Positions 43,728-50,491 of a stretch of DNA of 64,000 bases are shown here, piece after piece (within the stretch, counting starts at the first letter, position 1; each line of letters begins with the position of its first letter). A program made the translations under genes and the position numbers. The DNA comes from Hyphomicrobiales bacterium (GTDB lineage Bacteria > Pseudomonadota > Alphaproteobacteria > Rhizobiales > Rhizobiaceae): the NCBI GenBank assembly GCA_900469625.1, contig UBXV01000014.1, positions 284,826-348,825 of the forward strand, written 5' to 3'. The notes below the pieces were generated by a model. It was not told the origin of the DNA and did no database searches. It saw only the letters and a list, made by a program, of their open reading frames with translations.

Positions 43728-43747
43728 GATTGCCGAACATGGCAATC
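43728..43747. promoter_or_regulatory. Candidate LysR-type operator
   Basis: GATTGCC (43728-43734) and GGCAATC (43741-43747) form a perfect inverted repeat with a 6-bp spacer, 28 bp upstream of the LysR gene and within the 209-bp divergent promoter region shared with the ergothionase operon. The outer bases fit the T-N11-A LysR box format. Confidence 0.5.
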
Positions 43748-43775
43748 ACGACGCTGCCGGCGGAGAACTCTTGTC

Positions 43776-44954
43776 ATGGACATTGCCACGATCCTGCTCG
43801 TCGAGGCCGTGATGAACGAAGGCGGCATCAGGCGCGCTGCCGCCGCGACAGGTCGCGCACCATCGAGCGTCAGCGCCGCCGTGCGCCGCTTCGAGCAGGC
43901 CGTTTCGATCCCGCTCTTTCGCCGCGATGGCAACCTCATGGCGCTGACGCTGGAGGCCCGCGCACGCCAGGCCGATGTCGCCACGGCGAGCGCCACCATT
44001 CGATCCTTGCTTGCGACCGCCAACACCGAACCGATGGCGACAATCCCGCCTGTCGGGCTGGTGGCGCTCGATCGGTTCGTGCGCATCGCCCGCGCCGGCA
44101 GCGTGCGCGCCGCCGCCCGCACGCTCAGCCTCGGCCAGCCGCAACTGACGCGACAGGTCGGCGCCTTGGAGCGTCATTTCGGATGCCGGCTGTTCGAACG
44201 CTCCCATGGCGGCATCGTCTGCACGCAGACCGCCCTCGACATCCTGCCGGATATCGAACGCCTGCTCGACATCTGGGCGCGGCTGACGCGCGCATCGGCC
44301 GACCGCTTCCGAAGAGACGTCACCACCTGGCGCCTCGGCGCCGTCATGCCGCTCGGGCCGGAAAGCGAGATAGCCCGCATGCTGGCGGCACTGACCGCGA
44401 CCTGGCATCGCGCCCGCCCCAGGCAACCTCTGTTCATTTCCAGCACCACCGCCGACGAGCTTCTGGCCGGTCTGAAGAGCCGGCGCTTCGACGCAGCCCT
44501 CCTCGACATCGCCGGCATTCCCCTGGATTTCGATGGCCGCCTGGTGACCGAGACGCCGCTGGTGCTGGCCGGCCCGGCGCCCGCCTTGTCGGAAATGGGC
44601 CGCGATCTCCCGCAGCTTCTCGCCACCTGCCCGATCGCCGTACCCAGCGTGCGAAGCGGCCTGCGCCGTGAGGTCACCCGCTTTCTCGAAGACACGCTCA
44701 GCGATGTCGAGCGCCGCCGGGTGACGCTGGTCGAGGTCGATTCCATCCCCGTCATCATCAACCTGGTCAGCCACCACGGCTACCTCTCGGTACTGCCGGA
44801 AACATCCCTGTCGCGCATCCACCGCCCGCCCGCGATGATCAGGCTCGGGGCGCACTACCGGCAGTCGCTTACCCTCGTCTGGCCACGCGGCGCCTTCTCC
44901 AGCGATGTCGGCGAGTTGATGATTTCGATGATGCGGACAAGCGCTCAGACTTGA
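43776..44954 (+). CDS. LysR-type regulator with tandem N-terminal HTH domains
   Basis: A 392-residue regulator, longer than usual (~300). Residues 1-60 are a complete LysR winged helix (IRRAAAATGRAPSSVSAAVRRFE), and residues 94-153 are a second one (SVRAAARTLSLGQPQLTRQVGALERHFG). A LysR substrate-binding domain follows. The ATG at 43776 has GGAGA upstream, in frame with a longer but unlikely start. It diverges from the ergothionase operon and is its probable regulator; the effector would be ergothioneine or a breakdown product. Confidence 0.83.
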   Translation: MDIATILLVEAVMNEGGIRRAAAATGRAPSSVSAAVRRFEQAVSIPLFRRDGNLMALTLEARARQADVATASATIRSLLATANTEPMATIPPVGLVALDRFVRIARAGSVRAAARTLSLGQPQLTRQVGALERHFGCRLFERSHGGIVCTQTALDILPDIERLLDIWARLTRASADRFRRDVTTWRLGAVMPLGPESEIARMLAALTATWHRARPRQPLFISSTTADELLAGLKSRRFDAALLDIAGIPLDFDGRLVTETPLVLAGPAPALSEMGRDLPQLLATCPIAVPSVRSGLRREVTRFLEDTLSDVERRRVTLVEVDSIPVIINLVSHHGYLSVLPETSLSRIHRPPAMIRLGAHYRQSLTLVWPRGAFSSDVGELMISMMRTSAQT

Positions 44955-45059
44955 CGCCGCGCGGTGTCATACAAGTGACCAGCACAAGATTTCACGAACT
45001 CGGGTTTGCCACACGAATCCAGTCGACGCGCGACCGCGCTGCCGAAAGACTCTTTACCA

Positions 45060-45105
45060 GCCCAATGACTTGGGCCGGCTAGATTCCTGTGACAGGCACA
45101 GGAAT
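45060..45105. repeat. CTGTG/CACAG palindrome, copy 2, with neighbouring hairpin
   Basis: GCCCAA/TTGGGC (45060-45075) is followed by ATTCCTGTG (45083-45091), loop ACAGG and CACAGGAAT (45097-45105), then GAGGG. The second stem is a perfect 9-bp palindrome of the same family as 35737, in opposite orientation. It lies between the convergent LysR and CdhR-like genes; no gene is visible in this 183-bp gap. Confidence 0.75.
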
Positions 45106-45137
45106 GAGGGAGGGAGAAACGGTCGCGAAGTTGGCCC

Positions 45138-46109
45138 TTAGCCCTTCAGTTTCAGCCGCCTGCGCGTCTCGCTCGGGCTTTCGCGATAATGCGCGCGATA
45201 GCTGCGCGAGAACGATGATGACGAGTTGAAGCCGGAGATCGCGGCGATGTCGGCAAATTCCATGCGCGTCTCGATCACCTTGCGCCGCGCCGCATTCAGC
45301 CGCAGTGCCAGATAGTGTTCGTGCGGCCCCACCCCCATCGTGTCGCGAAACAGGTCCTGCAGGTGGCGCACGCTGACGCCGATGCGGCGGGCAAGGCGCG
45401 CGAGCGTCAGCGGCGCTTCCACCGTCTCCTCCATCAGCTTGACGGCAGCGCCGACGCGGGGATCGAGGATGCGCATGTTGCCGATCGCCGGCATCTGCAA
45501 GAGGTCGCCGCGGGTGCGCTCCTGCTCGTAGATGAACAGCCTGGACACCTCGAGCGCCAACGAATAGCCGTGCGCCCGGCGGATCAGCTCCAGCATCAGG
45601 TCGAGTGTCGGCAGAGAGCCGCCCGTGGTGATGCGTTTGCCGTCGATGACGAACCGCTCCCGCACCATCGTCACCTGCGGATAGGCCGCGGAGAAATCCT
45701 CGAAATCCTCCCAGTGGGTGGTGGCTCTGGATGTGTCGAGCAGGCTGGTTTCGGCGAGCAGCCACGAGCCGGATTCGATGCCCGCCATCAGTTGGCGATG
45801 GCGGGCGGTCTGCGACAGCATCATCTTCAGCTGCGAGGTGGCGCTGCGTTGCCAGTTGTAGCTTGAGAGAATGAACAGCGGCGCCGTCTCGCGCTGCGGC
45901 CGGAAGGCGCCCGAAACCGGGATGGGAATGCCGCTTTTGGTTTCGATCGGCTGTCCGTCGGGGCTGTACAGCGTCCAGCTATAGAGCGGCCGCCCGGCGA
46001 TGCGGTTGGCGGCGCGCATCGGCTCGATCACCGAGGCAACGAGGATCAGATTGGTCTCCGGCAGCACCAGGATATCGGCGTGCTGCACCTGCGAAACGAC
46101 CTGATCCAT
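45138..46109 (-). CDS. cdhR: GlxA/CdhR-type AraC-family regulator
   Basis: A 323-residue regulator: an N-terminal DJ-1/PfpI-like domain (residues ~10-190, with IESGSWLLAETSLL in place of the nucleophile elbow) and a C-terminal AraC HTH pair (LTLARLARRIGVSVRHLQDLFRD; FADIAAISGFNSSSSFSRSYR). CdhR, the carnitine catabolism activator of Pseudomonas, has this architecture. It diverges from the 3-dehydrocarnitine cleavage gene, which strengthens that reading. The ATG at 46109 follows GGAGAAG. Confidence 0.82.
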   Translation of the reverse strand: MDQVVSQVQHADILVLPETNLILVASVIEPMRAANRIAGRPLYSWTLYSPDGQPIETKSGIPIPVSGAFRPQRETAPLFILSSYNWQRSATSQLKMMLSQTARHRQLMAGIESGSWLLAETSLLDTSRATTHWEDFEDFSAAYPQVTMVRERFVIDGKRITTGGSLPTLDLMLELIRRAHGYSLALEVSRLFIYEQERTRGDLLQMPAIGNMRILDPRVGAAVKLMEETVEAPLTLARLARRIGVSVRHLQDLFRDTMGVGPHEHYLALRLNAARRKVIETRMEFADIAAISGFNSSSSFSRSYRAHYRESPSETRRRLKLKG

Positions 46110-46132
46110 CTGCAAACTTCTCCGCCCCGTTG

Positions 46133-46161
46133 CCGATAATGTACAATCTGGAACCGATTAT
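46133..46161. promoter_or_regulatory. Direct repeat in the cdhR-cdhC divergent promoter
   Basis: CCGATAAT (46133-46140) and CCGATTAT (46154-46161) repeat with a 21-bp period (two helical turns), the usual geometry for AraC-family sites. They lie between the divergent regulator and cleavage-enzyme genes. Confidence 0.4.
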
Positions 46162-46217
46162 GAAAAGCAGCGCTGTCGTTCTTGGCTCGTAATGGCCGCA
46201 ATAAAAGGGAGACAGCA

Positions 46218-47120
46218 ATGCCGCTCAGCATGAACCGCGAGGTATTCATCACCTGTGCCGTCACCGGCTCGGGAGACACCGTTTCGAAGTCCAGCCACGT
46301 TCCGATCACGCCCAAGCAGATCGCCGAAGCGGCGGTCGAGGCGGCCAAGGCGGGTGCGGCCGTCATCCACTGCCACGTTCGCGATCCGGAGACCGGCGCG
46401 CCCTCCCGCAGGCTCGATCTCTACCGGGAAGTGACCGACCGGATACGCTCCGCCGATATCGACATCGTCTTGAACCTCACCGCCGGCATGGGCGGCGACC
46501 TGGTGTTCGGCAATGTCGAGAGCCCCTTGCCGGTCAACGAGAAGTTCACCGACATGGCCGGCGCCACCGAGCGTGTCGCCCATGTGGCCGAGTGTCTGCC
46601 GGAGATCTGCACGCTCGATTGCGGCACCATGAACTTCTCGCTCGGCGACTATGTCATGACCAACACGCCGTCGATGCTGCGCGAAATGGCGCGCCAGATG
46701 ACCGCGCTCGGCGTGCGCCCCGAGATCGAGGCCTTCGACACCGGCCATCTCTGGTTTGCCAAGCAGCTCGCAGAAGAAGGCTTGATCGAGGATCCGGTGC
46801 TGATCCAGCTTTGCATGGGCATTCCCTGGGGCGCGCCTGACGACCTCAACACCTTCATGGCGATGGTCAACAACGTGCCTGCCAACTGGACCTTCTCGGC
46901 CTTCTCCATCGGCCGCAACGCGCTCGCCTATCCGGCAGCGGCCGTCCTTGCCGGCGGCAACGTCCGCGTCGGCCTCGAAGACAACCTCTATATCGGCAAG
47001 GGCCAGCTCGCGACCAACGGCCAGCTCGTCGAAAAGGCTGTCGGTGTCATTGAGGGCATGGGCGCCAAGATCATCGGGCCGGATGAGGTCCGCAAGAAAC
47101 TGAAGCTGACGAAACGCTGA
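46218..47120 (+). CDS. cdhC: BKACE-family 3-dehydrocarnitine cleavage enzyme
   Basis: A 300-residue beta-keto-acid cleavage enzyme (DUF849), a Zn TIM barrel with metal site AVIHCHVRDPETG and Glu in PEIEAFDTGHLW. In carnitine catabolism this enzyme transfers the betainyl group of 3-dehydrocarnitine to acetyl-CoA, giving acetoacetate and glycine betainyl-CoA. Start ATG 46218 is preceded by AAAGGGAG. Neighbours are carnitine dehydrogenase-thioesterase and a CdhR-like regulator. Confidence 0.87.
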   Translation: MPLSMNREVFITCAVTGSGDTVSKSSHVPITPKQIAEAAVEAAKAGAAVIHCHVRDPETGAPSRRLDLYREVTDRIRSADIDIVLNLTAGMGGDLVFGNVESPLPVNEKFTDMAGATERVAHVAECLPEICTLDCGTMNFSLGDYVMTNTPSMLREMARQMTALGVRPEIEAFDTGHLWFAKQLAEEGLIEDPVLIQLCMGIPWGAPDDLNTFMAMVNNVPANWTFSAFSIGRNALAYPAAAVLAGGNVRVGLEDNLYIGKGQLATNGQLVEKAVGVIEGMGAKIIGPDEVRKKLKLTKR

Positions 47121-47140
47121 ATGAGAAGGTGTCCGGCAGC

Positions 47141-47280
47141 GCCTCATCCGGCCTGCCGGCCACCTTCTCTCCGCAGGCGGGGAGAAGGAGACTCGCGGCC
47201 TCTCTCACTAACGCCTGAACTATCAGCCTGGCACGTCCCCTCTCCCCGCCTGCGGGGAGAGGGCTAGGGTGAGGGGCAAA
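47141..47280. repeat. Two REP-type palindromes between cdhC and cdhA
   Basis: 47141-47190 is CCTCATCCGGCCTGCCGGCC plus a CTTCTCTCCG/CGGGGAGAAG hairpin. 47236-47280 is CCCTCTCCCCGCC/GCGGGGAGAGGG plus CTAGGGTGAGGGGCAA. They occupy most of the 204-bp gap; the gene order suggests one transcript, so these are intra-operon hairpins. Confidence 0.8.
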
Positions 47281-47324
47281 CCCACGCAAGGGGTAGTCTG
47301 CAATTTTAAAAGTCGAGGTGAGGA

Positions 47325-48815
47325 ATGACCGAAATCAAGAATGCAGCCTGCGTCGGTGGCGGCGTCATCGGCGGCGCCTGGGTGGCGCGTTTCGCGCTCG
47401 CCGGTATCGATGTGAAGATCTTCGATCCGCATCCCGAAGCCGAGCGCATCATCGGCGAAGTCATGGCCAATGCCGAACGCGCCTATGCCATGCTGACCAT
47501 GGCGCCGCTGCCGCCGAAGGGAAAACTCACCTTCTGCAAAAGCATCGAGGAAACCCTCAAGGACGCTGATTGGATTCAGGAAAGCGTGCCCGAGCGGCTG
47601 GAGCTGAAGCGCGGCGTGATCACACAGATCGATGCGGCGGCGCGGCCTGACGCGCTGATCGGCTCGTCCACCTCCGGCCTGCTGCCCTCCGACCTGCAGG
47701 CGGAGATGAAACATCCCGGGCGCATGTTCGTGGCGCATCCCTATAACCCCGTCTACCTCTTGCCGCTGGTCGAACTCGTCGGCGGCAAAAAAACCTCGAA
47801 GGCGACGATCGAACGCGCCATGCAGGGCGTCGAGCAGATCGGCATGAAGGGCGTCGTCATCGCCAAGGAGATCGAGGCCTTCGTCGGCGACCGCCTGCTG
47901 GAGGCGCTGTGGCGCGAGGCGCTGTGGCTGATCCAGGACGATATCTGCGATACCGAGACGCTCGACAACGTCATGCGCTATTCCTTCGGCATGCGCTGGG
48001 CGCAGATGGGCCTGTTCGAAACCTATCGCATCGCCGGCGGCGAAGCCGGCATGCGCCACTTCCTCGCCCAGTTCGGCCCGTGCCTCAAATGGCCCTGGAC
48101 CAAGTTCACCGACGTCGTCGACCTCGACGATGCGCTGGTGGAAAAGATCGGCGCCCAGTCTGACGCGCAGGCCGCCGGCCGCTCGATCCGCGAGCTTGAG
48201 CGCATCCGCGACGAAAATCTCGTCGGCATCATGCATGCGCTGAAATCGGGCAATGGCGGCGAAGGCTGGGGAGCCGGCAAACTGCTCGCCGATTTCGAGG
48301 CCAAGCTCTGGGCCAACGCCAAGAAGCCTGAAGCCGATCTCGGCGACGTCAAGCCGCTGCACATTCTCGATACCAAGGTGAGCGCCGCCTGGGTCGACTA
48401 CAACGGCCACATGACCGAACACCGCTATCTCCAGGTGTTCGGCGATACCTCCGACGGCCTGTTGCGCCTGATCGGCGTCGACCTCGAATATGTCCGCGAC
48501 GGCCACAGCTACTATACGGTCGAGACCCATATCCGCAATCTCGGCGAGGCCAAGCTCGGCGATGCGCTCTATTCGACCTGCCAGCTGCTGTCCTCGGACG
48601 AAAAGCGCCTGCATCTCTTCTCGACGATCTACAATGCCGCAACGAAGGAAGCGGTCGCCACCGCCGAGCAGATGATGCTGCATGTCGACAGCAAGGCCGG
48701 CAAGGCGGTCGCCGCCCCTGCCAAGGTCCTCGACAAGCTGAAGGCGATCACCGAGGCGCATGCCGGCCTGCCGACGCCCGAAGGCGCCGGCCGGTTCGTC
48801 GGCCAGAAGCGCTGA
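47325..48815 (+). CDS. cdhA: L-carnitine 3-dehydrogenase fused to a thioesterase
   Basis: A 496-residue two-domain protein. Residues 1-320 are a 3-hydroxyacyl-CoA-dehydrogenase-type NAD enzyme (VGGGVIGGAWVARFALAGI; SSTSGLLPSDLQ; HPYNPVYLLPLVE) matching L-carnitine dehydrogenase. Residues ~345-480 are a hot-dog thioesterase (VSAAWVDYNGHMTEHRYLQV). The first half oxidises carnitine to 3-dehydrocarnitine; the second can hydrolyse the glycine betainyl-CoA made by CdhC or carnitinyl-CoA made by CaiD. In Pseudomonas the two activities are separate genes. ATG 47325 follows GAGGTGAGG. Confidence 0.9.
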   Translation: MTEIKNAACVGGGVIGGAWVARFALAGIDVKIFDPHPEAERIIGEVMANAERAYAMLTMAPLPPKGKLTFCKSIEETLKDADWIQESVPERLELKRGVITQIDAAARPDALIGSSTSGLLPSDLQAEMKHPGRMFVAHPYNPVYLLPLVELVGGKKTSKATIERAMQGVEQIGMKGVVIAKEIEAFVGDRLLEALWREALWLIQDDICDTETLDNVMRYSFGMRWAQMGLFETYRIAGGEAGMRHFLAQFGPCLKWPWTKFTDVVDLDDALVEKIGAQSDAQAAGRSIRELERIRDENLVGIMHALKSGNGGEGWGAGKLLADFEAKLWANAKKPEADLGDVKPLHILDTKVSAAWVDYNGHMTEHRYLQVFGDTSDGLLRLIGVDLEYVRDGHSYYTVETHIRNLGEAKLGDALYSTCQLLSSDEKRLHLFSTIYNAATKEAVATAEQMMLHVDSKAGKAVAAPAKVLDKLKAITEAHAGLPTPEGAGRFVGQKR

Positions 48816-48846
48816 CTGCGCCGAAGCGGGCAATGTCGGGCGAAGG

Positions 48847-49001
48847 CCCCTCATCCCGCTGCCGCGACCGTCTCCCCGTGCACGGGGAGACGGGACATGC
48901 CGCAACCGCTCGCTCCTCACAATGGTCGCAGCGGTTCTGGTGGCCGCAGCGATGAGCTGCGCGAGAGGCGTCCCCTCTCCCCGCCTGCGGGGAGAGGGTT
49001 A
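48847..49001. repeat. Two REP-type palindromes upstream of the acyl-CoA dehydrogenase
   Basis: 48847-48893 is a CCCTCATCCCGCTGCCGCGA variant with CTCCCCG/CGGGGAG. 48972-49001 is CCCTCTCCCCGCC/GCGGGGAGAGGG followed by a truncated tail. The 287-bp gap 48816-49102 contains no gene and may include a promoter for the butyrobetaine half of the pathway. Confidence 0.8.
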
Positions 49002-49102
49002 GTCCTCGGGTTCAACCCGAGGAGAGCGGCAGGATAAGCACGCCTGCGGTCGATGGGGAGATTGACCGCAGGACGCGCAAAACGAATTGCGAGGGAGAAC
49101 AC

Positions 49103-50263
49103 ATGAATTTCGCACTGACCGAAGAGCAGCAGATGATCGTCGACACGGTCAGGAGCTTTGTCGAAACCGAAATCTATCCGCATGAGGATGAAGTCGAGCG
49201 CACCGGCATCGTGCCGCGCGAGCTCGGGCAGGATATCGCCCGCAAGTGCAAGGAACTTGGCTTCTTCGGCTGCAATTTTCCCGAAGAAGTCGGCGGCGCC
49301 GGGCTCGATCACACCTCCTTCACGCTCGTCGAGCGCGAGCTTGGCCGCGGCTCTATGGGCCTCACCGTGTTCTTCGGCCGTCCCTCCGGCATCCTGATGG
49401 CCTGCAACGATGAACAGCGCGAGAAGTACCTGCTGCCGGCCGTCAAGGGCGACAAGTTCGACGCGCTCGCCATGACCGAGCCGGATGCCGGCTCCGACGT
49501 GCGCGGCATGAAGTGTTTTGCCCGCAAGGACGGCGACGACTGGATCGTCAACGGCACCAAGCATTTCATCAGCCACGCCGACATCGCCGATTTCGTCATC
49601 GTCTTCATCGCCACCGGTGAAGAGGACACGCCGCGCGGCCCGAAGAAGAAGATCACCTGTTTCCTCGTCGACCGCGGCACGCCGGGCTTCGAGATCCGCA
49701 AGGGCTACAATTCGGTCTCGCACCGCGGCTACAACAACTGCGTCCTGACCTTCGACGATTGCCGCCTGCCCTCCGCCCAGATCCTCGGTGAAGTGCACAA
49801 GGGCTTCGACGTCGCCAACGACTGGCTGTTTGCAACCCGGCTGACGGTGGCGGCGACCTCGGTCGGCCGTGCCCGCCGCGCCTTCGACTATGCGCTCAAC
49901 TATGCCGCCGAGCGCAAGCAGTTCGGCAAGCCGATCGGCGCCAACCAGGGCGTCTCTTTCAAGCTCGCCGACATGATCACCGAGATCGACGCCGCCGACC
50001 TCCTGACACTGTCGGCCGCCTGGCGGCTCGACAACGGCCTGCCCTCCAACCGCGAGATCGCGTCCGCCAAGGTCTACGCCACCGAGATGCTCGCCCGCGT
50101 CACCGACGAGGCGATCCAGATTTTCGGCGGCATGGGCCTGATGGACGACCTGCCACTCGCCCGCTTCTGGCGCGACGCCCGCGTCGAGCGCATCTGGGAC
50201 GGCACCTCCGAAATCCAGCGCCACATCATCAGCCGCGACCTGCTCCGGCCGCTGGGAGCGTGA
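49103..50263 (+). CDS. Acyl-CoA dehydrogenase (gamma-butyrobetainyl-CoA/crotonobetainyl-CoA type)
   Basis: A 386-residue FAD acyl-CoA dehydrogenase: FAD/substrate motif ALAMTEPDAGSDVRGM, TKHFISHADIADFV, and the C-terminal EAIQIFGGMGLMDDLPLARFWRDARVERIWDGTSEIQ. Position of the catalytic Glu fits the short/medium-chain subgroup. Beside CaiD, an acyl-CoA ligase and carnitine dehydrogenase, it should desaturate gamma-butyrobetainyl-CoA to crotonobetainyl-CoA. ATG 49103 follows GCGAGGGAG. CaiA-like reductase in the reverse direction is unlikely in an aerobic rhizobium. Confidence 0.88.
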   Translation: MNFALTEEQQMIVDTVRSFVETEIYPHEDEVERTGIVPRELGQDIARKCKELGFFGCNFPEEVGGAGLDHTSFTLVERELGRGSMGLTVFFGRPSGILMACNDEQREKYLLPAVKGDKFDALAMTEPDAGSDVRGMKCFARKDGDDWIVNGTKHFISHADIADFVIVFIATGEEDTPRGPKKKITCFLVDRGTPGFEIRKGYNSVSHRGYNNCVLTFDDCRLPSAQILGEVHKGFDVANDWLFATRLTVAATSVGRARRAFDYALNYAAERKQFGKPIGANQGVSFKLADMITEIDAADLLTLSAAWRLDNGLPSNREIASAKVYATEMLARVTDEAIQIFGGMGLMDDLPLARFWRDARVERIWDGTSEIQRHIISRDLLRPLGA

Positions 50264-50297
50264 GGGGATGATCGAGCAAGCCTCCTCCCCCACCCTC

Positions 50298-50449
50298 ATT
50301 CCTGTGCGTGTCACAGCAATCCAAGTGCGGCACGTCCGTGCCGTGCAAGACTTTTCGCGCAAAAGTTCCAATGCCGTGTCGAATAAAGCGAAACTCCTCT
50401 CCGGCTTGCAGAGGCAAGCCAGCTGGGTTCCTGTTACAGGCGCAGGAAT
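50298..50449. repeat. Array of five small hairpins, including CTGTG/CACAG copies 3 and 4
   Basis: In order: ATTCCTGTG/CACAGCAAT (50298-50320), CGGCACG/CGTGCCG (50328-50343), ACTTTT/AAAAGT (50350-50366), GGCTTGC/GCAAGCC (50403-50420) and TTCCTGT/GCAGGAA (50427-50449). The first and last are inverted copies of the palindrome family at 35737 and 45083. The array fills the 216-bp gap (50264-50479) between the dehydrogenase and ligase genes. Confidence 0.7.
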
Positions 50450-50491
50450 GATGATGCCAGCGGACATGCGAGTAACGGAGTGCAAGACAGC

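Noticed and set aside
50298..50449. CRISPR-like or tandem repeat array
   Set aside because: The hairpins differ in sequence and spacing, there are no equal-length spacers and no cas genes.
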